Part shown: positions 38,385-48,054 of the stretch, piece by piece
Numbering within the stretch: the stretch's first letter is position 1
How the letters are laid out: every line of letters starts with the position of its first letter
NCBI GenBank assembly: GCA_031281275.1
Contig: JAITFP010000072.1
Coordinates: 1-64,000 of the forward strand
Direction of reading: 5' to 3'
From: Candidatus Fibrimonadaceae bacterium
Lineage (GTDB): Bacteria; Fibrobacterota; Fibrobacteria; Fibrobacterales; Fibrobacteraceae
Length of the DNA stretch: 64,000 bases
Notes under the pieces: model-generated
What the model was told of the DNA's origin: nothing
Database searches by the model: none
The model's input: the letters and a program-made list of their open reading frames with translations, nothing else
Program-made: the position numbers and the translations under genes

Positions 38385-40865
38385 TTAACTTTCCGAAAGT
38401 TGCCAATCTGAATTATTCTTTATTTTATCCGTAGCTGCTTGCATAATTCTTTCTGTGGCAAGAGAGTTTCCACCCAAGGCTTGTTCCAAATTTTCTTTGC
38501 AAGCATATAATTCTTCTGGAATCTTGTGAGTGTTGCTGTCGTCTAAAAATTTTTTCAAAATGCCATTGCAAGCATCCAAAGCTTCTTTGAAAAAATTTTG
38601 CAGAATAAGACAATTCACATAAGTTTTCCAAGTTATGAAATAATAGGGACCTTGCATAGCAACCTCGTATATTTTGCAAGCCTTGGCATATTCGCCTTTG
38701 CGTGCATATAGCTCTGCCATAAGGGAATCTATTCTAGCGCAATGCTTGGGATTATCCTTTTCTTTTTCTTTTATGGTTTCGTAAAGTTTCAAAGCTTTTG
38801 TAAAATAGCTAATGCCTCGCCTAGCAGGTCCTGTTGCAGATTTTTGTTTATCTGCAAGAGAGGCATAGCAAAGAGCCACATTTCTCCAAGTGGAAAAGAA
38901 GTAATCCGCTTCCCAATTTATTTCATTGTAAACATCAAGAGCTTTTGCGTAATCTTGCTTGAGCCTGTATATGAAGGCTATGGATTTTTTTGCAGAGATG
39001 GCATAAGAATTGTCTTTTTCCATTTCTGTTATTTTTTGGTAATAAATCAAAGATTCGTCGAGCCTCCTCATCTGGCATATACAATCTGCGAGACCTTCGT
39101 AAACTTCTCTGTTATAGTTCTTGGTGCATTTTTTATAATAGCCTTCTGCATTGCTGAATTTTTTATGAAAGCGCAAAATATTTGCCATAGTTAAGTTCAA
39201 AGAAAATGAAAGCGGATTTTTGTTCAAATAAGATTTTGTGAAACTAACTGCTTGCTTTAAATTTCCTGCCTTGCTGTAGTTTGTGGCTATGGATATTATT
39301 GCGCGTTCATTTTCGGGTTCTTTTGCAAGCAACTGAACAAAGCAATCGTGAGCTTTTACAAAATCTCCTTTCTCTTGCCAAACTCTTCCCATAGATATAA
39401 GAGAGTAAGAATCTCTGGGTTCTTTTTCTAGCAGCTCTGTTAAGCACTGGGCAGAATCGTTGTATTTGCCGAGCTTGCCCAAAATAACGGCGCGCATTTT
39501 TTTTGCTGGTTGAGAATCCGGTTGTATTTCCAGCAATTTGTCTGTTATGCCAAGAGCTTTTTCGTATTCGTTATTTCTTGCAAGTGAAGAAGCGAGATTG
39601 TGCAAAACACCAATTGAATTATTTGATTTTTCCATAGCATATTCAAAACAAGGAATGGCTGCGGAATAATTTCGCATTTTGTGATATATGCGACCGATGG
39701 CATTTTCTATTTCCCAAATTTTGTCTGCACCCTCGGCTTCTTTTGCTTTTTGGAGCATATCGAAAGCCTGTTCCAAATTGCCAGCATCCAAAACTTTTGA
39801 AGCTTGTTCAAAAGCCTCATAAGCAGGCAGTTTATATCTGGAATCATCTTTTGGAGTTGCATTTTCTTTGCTTTCAAAAAGTTTGCGAGATGCCATGCTC
39901 TCAAAGAAATTTATGGATTTCATCGCAGAGTTTCTATGCGCAGGATTTTGGTCTATGGATAAAATATATTGATATACTTTTAATGCCAAAGGAAATTTTT
40001 GCAATTTTGAAAGAATGGTTGCTATTGAATTATAAAGCGTGAAGCTGTACATCCGCCCTATTTTCCTAGCTTTGTTGTAATGCAAAAAAGCTTTGCGATA
40101 ATTTTTTTCAGAAAAAGCAAGCCCGCCCGCGAGTAAATGAGCCTCCGAGGAATTTGGCGAAAATGAAAAAAGCAAATCGCAGCTTTCCCAAGCCTCTTTA
40201 TAATTTCCTTGAGCGTGGTAAATTGTTCCTTTTAACTTCAAGGCTTTTTCGCTTTTGCTATTTACCTGTTGCAAAATTTTATCTGCACATTCCATTGCTT
40301 CGCTTAAATTTTTTGAATGGAAAAGTGTGTAGCCAAGCGATATGAAAACTTTTTCAATATCTGAATTTTGCGGGTTTTCATATTTTAACACATCGCAAAG
40401 AATTTCATAAGATTTTTTGAAATCGCGTTGCATTTGCTTAACCACTGCCATAGAGGTAAAGCATTTTATATTGTGCGGTCTGAGCGCAAGCGAAGACTGA
40501 AAACAGTTATAGGCTTCGTCGAACAGATTCAGTTCCATATTTGCAATGCCCATGTTGTACCAAACGCCTGCAACATCATTGCTCGAATTACCCTGCGCAA
40601 TTTTCAGCGAAAGCAAAAATTCGTCAATAGCCGCTTTTTGCTGCTCGGTTCTCAAAAGCATAAGTCCCAAAAGCGAATGAAGTTCAAAAACCTCATTTTC
40701 AGGATCTTGCTTTTTTAATTCTAAAATTTCGTTCAAGAGCTTTTGATATTCTCTTGTACGCTTTTCACCAAACAAACGAGAGGCTTCCGTAATATCCAAA
40801 GATATACGTGCACATTCATTCTTTATTTCAGAATAAAAACCATCTTCGTAATTTGCATTATTCAT
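38385..40865 (-). CDS. Large TPR-repeat protein
   Basis: Many 34-aa TPR-like repeats. Confidence 0.85.
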   Translation of the reverse strand: MNNANYEDGFYSEIKNECARISLDITEASRLFGEKRTREYQKLLNEILELKKQDPENEVFELHSLLGLMLLRTEQQKAAIDEFLLSLKIAQGNSSNDVAGVWYNMGIANMELNLFDEAYNCFQSSLALRPHNIKCFTSMAVVKQMQRDFKKSYEILCDVLKYENPQNSDIEKVFISLGYTLFHSKNLSEAMECADKILQQVNSKSEKALKLKGTIYHAQGNYKEAWESCDLLFSFSPNSSEAHLLAGGLAFSEKNYRKAFLHYNKARKIGRMYSFTLYNSIATILSKLQKFPLALKVYQYILSIDQNPAHRNSAMKSINFFESMASRKLFESKENATPKDDSRYKLPAYEAFEQASKVLDAGNLEQAFDMLQKAKEAEGADKIWEIENAIGRIYHKMRNYSAAIPCFEYAMEKSNNSIGVLHNLASSLARNNEYEKALGITDKLLEIQPDSQPAKKMRAVILGKLGKYNDSAQCLTELLEKEPRDSYSLISMGRVWQEKGDFVKAHDCFVQLLAKEPENERAIISIATNYSKAGNLKQAVSFTKSYLNKNPLSFSLNLTMANILRFHKKFSNAEGYYKKCTKNYNREVYEGLADCICQMRRLDESLIYYQKITEMEKDNSYAISAKKSIAFIYRLKQDYAKALDVYNEINWEADYFFSTWRNVALCYASLADKQKSATGPARRGISYFTKALKLYETIKEKEKDNPKHCARIDSLMAELYARKGEYAKACKIYEVAMQGPYYFITWKTYVNCLILQNFFKEALDACNGILKKFLDDSNTHKIPEELYACKENLEQALGGNSLATERIMQAATDKIKNNSDWQLSES

Positions 40866-40897
40866 TTTTCCCCCTACTAGTTATAACCTTCAAACTT

Positions 40898-41257
40898 TTA
40901 TTTTTTATTATCCATAATTCTATTATTTTTGTTAACTTTTACAACCTTGGGTTGCCAGCTCTTTGCTTCTTCTGGTGTTAAAGAAATGTAAGCAGCGATT
41001 ATCACCAAATCATTTTTTTGCACAAGTCGTGCTGCCGCTCCATTTAAGCATACTGTGCCGGATTTTTTTTTACCCTCTATTACATAAGTTTCAAAACGTT
41101 CTCCATTGTTTAAATTAAGCACGTGAACTTTTTCGTGCGGAAAAAGCCCAGCAGCTTGCATAAGCTCCTTGTCTATTGTTATTGACCCCTCATAATCCAA
41201 ACAAGCATCGGTTACTGTAGCTCTATGGATTTTGCTTTTTAACAATTCTATTAACAT
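40898..41257 (-). CDS. panD: Aspartate 1-decarboxylase
   Basis: [43 protein letters not shown]. Confidence 0.96.
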   Translation of the reverse strand: MLIELLKSKIHRATVTDACLDYEGSITIDKELMQAAGLFPHEKVHVLNLNNGERFETYVIEGKKKSGTVCLNGAAARLVQKNDLVIIAAYISLTPEEAKSWQPKVVKVNKNNRIMDNKK

Positions 41258-41272
41258 ATCTGATTATAATAT

Positions 41273-41402
41273 AGTAAATGCTGATAATTAGTTAGGCTAG
41301 TGGGGAATGGCTAGTGGCTAGTGGGAAAACCACAAAAACCAGTATTTTCAAGACGACTACTAGCTACTTACCATTAGCTACTCCCAAACATTTAGTTAAT
41401 CA
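41273..41402 (+). repeat. Dispersed CTAGTGG-family repeat, copy R4, reaching into the rpe 3' end
   Basis: aatgctgataattagttaggctagtggggaatggctagtggctagtgggaaaaccac... Confidence 0.85.
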
Positions 41403-42030
41403 TAGTAAGAAACTTCCTAGTTTCTTCTTCGATGTTCTTTGCGCTGAATATGGCGGAGCCTATAACAAAAATATTTGCACCAGCATCACGGGCAAGAGGC
41501 AAGGTTTCCAAATTCACTCCGCCGTCTATCTCTATTTGCAAATTTGGTTTCATTGCGCGCAAATTGTGAATTTTTTCCAAACAATATGGAATTAACGATT
41601 GCCCGCCAAAACCTGGGTTTACGCTCATAATCAAAACCATATCTGCTAGGTCTAAAACTTCTTCAATGGATGCAAGCGGCGTGGCAGGATTTATTGCAAC
41701 TCCAGCTTTGCATCCCAATTCCTTTATTTGATTCAGCAATCTATCCAAATGTTTTGTTGCTTCTGCGTGAACGGTTATGTATTGAACTCCGGCACGTGCG
41801 AATGCCTCTATGTGTAGCTCTGGGTTGTTTATCATCAAATGGCAATCCAACGGAAGTTTTGTGCAATTACGAATTTGCTGCGCGATGCCGGGACCAAAGG
41901 AAATATTGGGAACAAAACTTCCATCCATTATATCCAAATGAATCCAGTTTGCGCCACCTTTTTCGGTGGCTTTTATGTCTGCTTCCAAATTCAGGAAATT
42001 GGCATTTAAAACACTGGGAGCTATTATCAT
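41392..42030 (-). CDS. rpe: Ribulose-phosphate 3-epimerase
   Basis: IIAPSVLNANFLNLEADIKA; HLDIMDGSFVPNISFGPG; MSVNPGFGGQ. Confidence 0.96.
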   Translation of the reverse strand: MIIAPSVLNANFLNLEADIKATEKGGANWIHLDIMDGSFVPNISFGPGIAQQIRNCTKLPLDCHLMINNPELHIEAFARAGVQYITVHAEATKHLDRLLNQIKELGCKAGVAINPATPLASIEEVLDLADMVLIMSVNPGFGGQSLIPYCLEKIHNLRAMKPNLQIEIDGGVNLETLPLARDAGANIFVIGSAIFSAKNIEEETRKFLTMIN

Positions 42031-42035
42031 ATAGG

Positions 42036-42977
42036 TTAATTTACATAAATTCTTTCATATCCATTTCTTATTTCCGTGAAATTCTCTGGATTTTTTCTGA
42101 AAGCCAAATCGTCTGTGCGAATTGAATAAGTGCCAGTTTTATTTTGGGAAATATCAAAGCGAATATCGCACTCCACTCCGAAAAATTTGCACAATGAGTC
42201 TATTATCATTTTATTTGCATTTATTTTTGCTTGTGCGCTGTGACCTGCTATGTGCGGAGTTGCTATTTCAACCAAGGGCAAAAGCGAGGTATCTATGTTA
42301 GGCTCGTTTTCCCAAGTGTCTATAACCGCGCCACCCAAATGCTTTGTTTGCAAAGCCTCGCACAAATCCGTGCTGTTGCACACTGCTCCACGGGCTGCAT
42401 TTATAAGCCATGCCCCTTTTTTTGTTTTGCTGAAAAATTCTCTGTTTGCAAGATATTTGGTTGGATATTTTCCTCCTATTTCAAGAGGAGTGTGGAGTGT
42501 TATTATGTCTGCGGCAAAAATATCATCATTTAAATTTTTTGGCGGGTCGCATAACAAAAGCCTCATTCCAAAACTCTCCGCATTTCTTTTTACGCAAGAG
42601 CCAACTGCACCAACTCCAACAATTCCGAGTGCAAGTTCGTTTAAGGGTTTGCTTATTTTTTTTGAAATTTCAATCAAAACGGCAGATATATAATCTGCAA
42701 CAGACTCTGCATTGCTGCCATGTGCCGTTGCAAAAAAAATCCCGTTCTGTTTGCAAAACTCGGTATCTATATGCTCATAACCAGAAGTAACCGTTCCTAT
42801 AAATTTCACCTTTGTACCTAGCAATATTTCTGCCCCATATTTTCTGGTTGAGCGAATAATCAAAGCATCGGAATTTTTAAGCGTTTCTTTTGAAATATTT
42901 TCAGAGTTTAAATATTGTACAGTGAACCAAGGTTCCAAAACACCATGCAAAGAGTGGATAGTTGAGTCTATGGACAA
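42036..42977 (-). CDS. pdxB: Erythronate-4-phosphate dehydrogenase-like D-2-hydroxyacid dehydrogenase
   Basis: SDALIIRSTRKYGAEIL; GSNAESVADYISAVL; ALGIVGVGAVGSCV. Upstream in-frame extension is tRNA-Val; TTG at 42977 is the tentative start. Confidence 0.75.
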   Translation of the reverse strand: MSIDSTIHSLHGVLEPWFTVQYLNSENISKETLKNSDALIIRSTRKYGAEILLGTKVKFIGTVTSGYEHIDTEFCKQNGIFFATAHGSNAESVADYISAVLIEISKKISKPLNELALGIVGVGAVGSCVKRNAESFGMRLLLCDPPKNLNDDIFAADIITLHTPLEIGGKYPTKYLANREFFSKTKKGAWLINAARGAVCNSTDLCEALQTKHLGGAVIDTWENEPNIDTSLLPLVEIATPHIAGHSAQAKINANKMIIDSLCKFFGVECDIRFDISQNKTGTYSIRTDDLAFRKNPENFTEIRNGYERIYVN

Positions 42978-43045
42978 TACAAGATTTGAACTTGTGACCT
43001 CTGCCGTGTGAAGGCAGCGCTCTAAACCAACTGAGCTAATTGTCC
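42971..43045 (-). tRNA. tRNA-Val (anticodon CAC)
   Basis: GGACAAT-TA-GCTC..GAGC-G-CTGCC-TTCACAC-GGCAG-AGGTC-ACAAG-TTCAAAT-CTTGT-ATTGTCC-A; all four stems pair; CCA not encoded. Confidence 0.93.
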
Positions 43046-43058
43046 CTTTCAAACTTCT

Positions 43059-44012
43059 TTAGATTGTATATTTGCTGGGTGATAAATCAAAAGTCGCACC
43101 AAAAGGAGAAGCTGTAGCAGTTGTATTTGTATTTGGACTTGCAGACGGCTTTCTGTAAATAGTAGTAGCTCCATACCTTTCGGTAGTGAATTCATCGTTG
43201 AGGTTATACATATTTTCAGCTGAACCTAAAAGCAAATAACCGTTTGGAGCAAGCGTTTGATATAATTGCGCGAGGATTTTGCGTTTTGCATCGTCTGTGA
43301 AGTAAATTAAGATGTTGCGGCAAAATATAACATCAAAAGAACCTATTTGCGTGAATGGGTCTTGAATGTTGAATGCCTTAAACTCTATAACGTTACGGAT
43401 GGTATTGTTTATGATATAATTGTCACCCTCTTGCAAAAAATATTTTTTGCGCATTTCAGGCGATAATCCGCGAGCAACTTCCAAAGGACCGTATTTGCCT
43501 TCCATAGCTTTTGCTAAAACTTTTGAAGAAATATCCGTGCCCAGAATGCCAAAATCTTCCATAGTGGTTAAGCCCATGCCCCTAGTGCTAACTACATCTG
43601 CAATGATCATAGCCATGGAATAAGGTTCCTGCCCTGTGCTTGCTGCCACGCTCCACATCCTAACTTTTGGTCCTCTGCGTTGCCAAGACCGCTCTTTGCG
43701 CTGTACAACAGTTTCCATCATAGCAGGCATAATTTTTTCTCTGAATGTCACATAAGGATGATCGTCTCTAAACCACGAAGTTTCGTTAGTGGTCATGGCA
43801 TTCAGCATTTTTTCGCGAGTTAAGAAGGTTGTGGCTCCAGAGCTTAGTTTTTGTGCCAACTGTGAAAAATTTTCACAGCCAAATTCGTCCAAAATAGGAG
43901 ATAAGCGTTGCTCAATCAAATATTGTTTATCATCGCCTAAAACAATTCCACAGATATCAAAAACATATTTGATAATTATATTGTAATCATCATGACTCAT
44001 TAATACGCTCAT
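43059..44012 (-). CDS. cheR: Chemotaxis protein methyltransferase
   Basis: TTNETSWFRD; WSVAASTGQEPYSMAM; DVIFCRNILIYF. Confidence 0.93.
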   Translation of the reverse strand: MSVLMSHDDYNIIIKYVFDICGIVLGDDKQYLIEQRLSPILDEFGCENFSQLAQKLSSGATTFLTREKMLNAMTTNETSWFRDDHPYVTFREKIMPAMMETVVQRKERSWQRRGPKVRMWSVAASTGQEPYSMAMIIADVVSTRGMGLTTMEDFGILGTDISSKVLAKAMEGKYGPLEVARGLSPEMRKKYFLQEGDNYIINNTIRNVIEFKAFNIQDPFTQIGSFDVIFCRNILIYFTDDAKRKILAQLYQTLAPNGYLLLGSAENMYNLNDEFTTERYGATTIYRKPSASPNTNTTATASPFGATFDLSPSKYTI

Positions 44013-44025
44013 AAAAACCCTCCCT

Positions 44026-45150
44026 TTATTTTCTGCCTAGGTTAATACGTTCAACTATAGCTTCAGGGATACGAATTAAAGTTGCAACTTTATCTAATAA
44101 ACCTGTTGCTGCCGCTGCACGAGGCATTCCGAACACTACAGAAGATTCTTCGTCTTGAGCTATTAAATAGGCATTTTTGTTTTTCAAATATTGCAAAGAG
44201 GGCGTACCATCATTGCCCATGCCTGTTAAAATAACTCCAACAAGAGTGTCTGCGGGGTAAGCTTGAGCCGCAGAGCGGAACAAAACGTCCACGCTTGGAC
44301 GGCAGCCGTTCTCTGGCGGATTGTTGTTATTGTCCAAAACATAATGTGCTCCTCTGGAGTTCACAACCATGTGGCAACCACCGGGAGCAATATAAACGGT
44401 TTTATCTTCAACCACGGTACCCGGCAAGCCTTCTACCACGGTATGGTTGCATTTTGCGTTAAGGCTATCTGCCAAAGATTTTGTGAAATTTGGTGGCATG
44501 TGCTGCACAAGCAAGATTGGCAGGTCTGTCATTGAACAGAGTTTTGGAAGCATATCTGCCAAAGATTTTGGACCTCCAGTGGAGACTCCTATTACTATTG
44601 CTTGTATGGGCTTTGTATGTACAGATGGTTTTGCCAAAGTATAGGTAAAACCCGCTGCCGCCCCTGCTCCTGCGGCTGTAGCTGCGGCAGGATGAACGCT
44701 GGTGCGAGTAGGAGCGGTTCCGCCTCTGTTTTTGCGAGAAACCCATGCAGATATGGTGGTATTGAGCATTCTGTTAAGGCTTTCTTGCGAATTGGGAATT
44801 TCTGGAGCTGGCTTTGCTATAAAATCAAAGGCACCGCATTCAAGTGCTTTCAGTGTAATGTCAGAACCCGTGCGAGTTAAGGAACTTACCATCAACACGT
44901 CGGGCGAGGATTTAAGCTCGCCTTTGCTGGCAAGCATCTTTTTGAGCGTTGCAAGCCCATCCATTCCTGGCATTTCAACATCCAGAGTCATTAAATCTAC
45001 TGGGCGTATTTTCAAAAACTCCAAAGCAGCCAAGCCACTATCTACGGTACCGACAACCTGAACCCCAGGTATGTTGGCAATCATTTTTTCCAATATGCTC
45101 CGAAACACTCTGGAGTCATCGACTATTAAAATTTTCGCTGATTCACTCAT
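44026..45150 (-). CDS. cheB: Chemotaxis response regulator / protein-glutamate methylesterase
   Basis: Receiver TLDVEMPGMDGL; GVSTGGPKSLADMLPKL; LTGMGNDGTPSLQYLK. Confidence 0.95.
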   Translation of the reverse strand: MSESAKILIVDDSRVFRSILEKMIANIPGVQVVGTVDSGLAALEFLKIRPVDLMTLDVEMPGMDGLATLKKMLASKGELKSSPDVLMVSSLTRTGSDITLKALECGAFDFIAKPAPEIPNSQESLNRMLNTTISAWVSRKNRGGTAPTRTSVHPAAATAAGAGAAAGFTYTLAKPSVHTKPIQAIVIGVSTGGPKSLADMLPKLCSMTDLPILLVQHMPPNFTKSLADSLNAKCNHTVVEGLPGTVVEDKTVYIAPGGCHMVVNSRGAHYVLDNNNNPPENGCRPSVDVLFRSAAQAYPADTLVGVILTGMGNDGTPSLQYLKNKNAYLIAQDEESSVVFGMPRAAAATGLLDKVATLIRIPEAIVERINLGRK

Positions 45151-45181
45151 TTTTTTTCCTCAAGTAAGGTTAATATAGTAA

Positions 45182-46609
45182 TTACCACAGGACCATTGCT
45201 CTTGAACAAAACGCATTTTTGTCAAAAAACGTGTATTCTGCGCTAATGGCATAGCGGTTACTCATGTAAGATAGCGCCGGAGTTAATGAATAATTCATTT
45301 TTGCCCCGTCTAAAAACCTTTTGGCGGTTGAAAAATGGTCATTTTCGGGCGTTAAAGAGTCAATACTGCCACCATCATGACCCTTCCATGACCAGCTCTG
45401 CCTTAACTGCATTTGAAAATGTTTTGCATGTTTTGCATAAACAAGCCAGTCAATATTTAGGCTATTGGGTCCGGCTTGGTTGCCTATGGGGTAGTTCAAG
45501 TGCGCCATTTGGGCGGTATAAGGCTTAAAATGGGTATATACATAAGGCTCAATCCTTGCATATTCCGCTATGCTCCCAGCTTTCCACCCTAAAAAATCTG
45601 TTGCATATTCCAAGCCTGCCATCCAAGCCCATTTTGCCTCTATATTATCGTTTCTAACAAGGCTAGACGGGCTTTCCATATCGTCAAGGAAAAATTCCGA
45701 ATAAATGCGAAACCCTAGTGGGAATCTGTAGCTAAAATCAAAGGCTATTGCGCCGTTGTTGCGGTCTTCATTGTAATTTCCTTTTTCTGCAAAGAGCGGT
45801 ACTATGGGAACAAATAGCCAATAGGGGTTTATATCGTAAATAACGGTGATTTCGCTTATGCCAAGCATAAGGTTGCCAAAATCAAATTCATAGCGATGCC
45901 CATATAAATTGCGGCTGAATTTTTTATCCATGCTGCTACCTCCAGGGTCTAGGTCGCCATACAAGCTTATAACGGAGAGAGGTCCTATTTTTGTTGAGAG
46001 CGAAACTTGATTGTAAGGCACGGAGGCTTGGTTCAATGTTATGTTGTTGTAATAGCCAGGTCCCCAGTGTCTGGCATCTCGCGCAAAATCCAGCCCAGCC
46101 CAGCCGAGGCGCAGTGCAAAATGCCCTCGATACCTAGCATAGCTAGAGTACTTAGTTTCACCCTCTATATCTTTATTCCCCTGTGTTTCCAAAAATTCCC
46201 TGTCCCAAGATTTCCATTCTGCCGGATTATCATTTGAGTGCAACTCGCTGAAAATTCTCGCATCAAGCCAAAATTCCGCGGAGTCAATGTAGCCACTTAA
46301 AAACACTCCGCCGTCGAAACTTTTTATAGTATCTGCAAAAGTTTTCCCGCCGCGAACATCAAAGGCGAAGAGAGGCCTTATGTTCAAGGCAAAAGGCTTG
46401 CCGCTTTGCCTGAAAGAGGAATCTATTTGCGGGTAAAAAAAAGTTTGAGGAACCTCTCCTGCGGTAATGGCATGGTAGCGGTCCAGCAGTGGAGAGTATT
46501 CCAATGTGCGAAGCGTATATGGTCGGTCTAGGTTGTAAGTTGGATATGTTTGAGCAGCCACGGCTGCGAAACACAGAACAGTTGCCAATGACATATTTAC
46601 GAATTTCAT
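45182..46609 (-). CDS. Capsule assembly Wzi-like outer membrane protein
   Basis: RDARHWGPGYYNNITLNQASVPYNQVSLSTKIGPLSVISLYGDLD. Confidence 0.7.
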   Translation of the reverse strand: MKFVNMSLATVLCFAAVAAQTYPTYNLDRPYTLRTLEYSPLLDRYHAITAGEVPQTFFYPQIDSSFRQSGKPFALNIRPLFAFDVRGGKTFADTIKSFDGGVFLSGYIDSAEFWLDARIFSELHSNDNPAEWKSWDREFLETQGNKDIEGETKYSSYARYRGHFALRLGWAGLDFARDARHWGPGYYNNITLNQASVPYNQVSLSTKIGPLSVISLYGDLDPGGSSMDKKFSRNLYGHRYEFDFGNLMLGISEITVIYDINPYWLFVPIVPLFAEKGNYNEDRNNGAIAFDFSYRFPLGFRIYSEFFLDDMESPSSLVRNDNIEAKWAWMAGLEYATDFLGWKAGSIAEYARIEPYVYTHFKPYTAQMAHLNYPIGNQAGPNSLNIDWLVYAKHAKHFQMQLRQSWSWKGHDGGSIDSLTPENDHFSTAKRFLDGAKMNYSLTPALSYMSNRYAISAEYTFFDKNAFCSRAMVLW

Positions 46610-46637
46610 AGGAGAAATCCAACCTTAGGGTAGAGGC

Positions 46638-47003
46638 TTAGGCAGCGGTTTTCTTTTTCTGCATTCTCAAATAATTGTTCCGTTTGAAATCGTTCCTATG
46701 TTCCAAGCAAAAGCGTGGATAAATGAACTGTTTCGGGAACATTTTGACTGTGAAAACATTGTCACAGCCAGAGAGGCAGCACTTGAATTGAACATCAACG
46801 GTTTCGCCATATCCGTGCTTGAAAACCATATTGCGCATTTCAAGACTGTCTGGAGTCTTTTTAGGTTTTTGCCTAGCTTTTATATCTCTGTGAAGCTCAC
46901 AGTATTTCGCTATTGGATGACCCCAAAACTCACGCCCGCAACCAGGCTCTTGGCACTTCTTGAGTTTTACCCTCTTCTTCTTTTTATATTTTGGTAGCTG
47001 CAT
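46638..47003 (-). CDS. Small putative zinc-binding protein with two C-x4-C...C-x2-H modules
   Basis: CQEPGCGREFWGHPIAKYCELH and CCLSGCDNVFTVKMFPKQFIYPRFCLEH. Confidence 0.6.
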   Translation of the reverse strand: MQLPKYKKKKRVKLKKCQEPGCGREFWGHPIAKYCELHRDIKARQKPKKTPDSLEMRNMVFKHGYGETVDVQFKCCLSGCDNVFTVKMFPKQFIYPRFCLEHRNDFKRNNYLRMQKKKTAA

Positions 47004-47046
47004 GGTGGTAATATAGAAAATTTGGGGTTTTACTATATTCTCTCCT

Positions 47047-48054
47047 ATGCAAACTCAAAGCGAAGATGAAATTGACCTGCTGGAACTTGTGCTTTCAATA
47101 ATAAAACGGACTTTGAAGCATAAGGTTTTGGCGGTTTTGGTGTTTGTGCTTGTTGTGGGGATGGCTTTTGCATTTGCGTTTTTGTCCACGCCTTTTTATC
47201 ACACAGAAGCAAAAATCATTTACCAAACCACTGGAGGTCCTCAAAGCAGTGGGCTTGGGGCACTTGCAATGCTCGCTGGAGTTTCCACTTCCAAAGGGGA
47301 CGACCCTTCTGCTTATTTGCAAGATATAATTTTATCCAACAATATGCTTCAATCCATTTTGGCAGAAAAATGGAAAGTTTCTGATGCCCTGCCAGATACT
47401 TCAACTCAAGTTGATTTACAGACACTTTGGAAAATAAAGCCAGATACCACAAAGGAAAAATGGCAAACACTGCTGGAATATAGCATGCTGAAAGCTCTTA
47501 AAAAAGGCAGGTATATAGTTTTTTCGCAAGACAAAAAAAGCGGAGTAATAACGCTTTCCACGGAATTTGAAGACCCCCAGGTTTCTTTTGATGTGAATAA
47601 TTTTATATATAATCAGTTAAATTATATTTTGAAAAATAAAATGCACTTCAAGGCATCGGAAAATCGAAAATTCACGGAAGAGCGGCTTTTAGAGGTAAAA
47701 AACAACCTTAAAGAAGCAGAAGAAAATCTTCGCAGGTTTAGGCAGCGAAATAGGCTTCGCGTTGACCCTGCAGATGAGTTGGAAGATGCGCGGTTGCAAA
47801 GAGATGTTCTTATGAATCAGGAAATTATGATACAATTGCAAAAGCAATATGAGATTGCAAAAATTGACGAAGCTCGCGATATACCTGTTTTAGATGTTAT
47901 AGATTTGCCTATGAAACCAATTGAAAAATCCAAGCCAAAAAGAAAAATGATTATTTTAGGCGGGGGAGTGGCGGCTATATTTCTTGCCATTTTGTTTGCT
48001 GTTTTTTACGATGTATTTTTAGAGAAAAAAGCTACTTGGAGAAAAGATGTCTAG
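47047..48054 (+). CDS. Wzz/GNVR-type chain-length determinant protein
   Basis: N- and C-terminal TM segments, long coiled-coil, VIDLPMKPIEKSKPKRKMIILGG. Confidence 0.8.
   Translation: MQTQSEDEIDLLELVLSIIKRTLKHKVLAVLVFVLVVGMAFAFAFLSTPFYHTEAKIIYQTTGGPQSSGLGALAMLAGVSTSKGDDPSAYLQDIILSNNMLQSILAEKWKVSDALPDTSTQVDLQTLWKIKPDTTKEKWQTLLEYSMLKALKKGRYIVFSQDKKSGVITLSTEFEDPQVSFDVNNFIYNQLNYILKNKMHFKASENRKFTEERLLEVKNNLKEAEENLRRFRQRNRLRVDPADELEDARLQRDVLMNQEIMIQLQKQYEIAKIDEARDIPVLDVIDLPMKPIEKSKPKRKMIILGGGVAAIFLAILFAVFYDVFLEKKATWRKDV

Noticed and set aside
42978-43052. N-terminal MKGTISSVGLERCLHTAEVTSSNLV of the pdxB ORF
   Set aside because: It is the in-frame translation of tRNA-Val.
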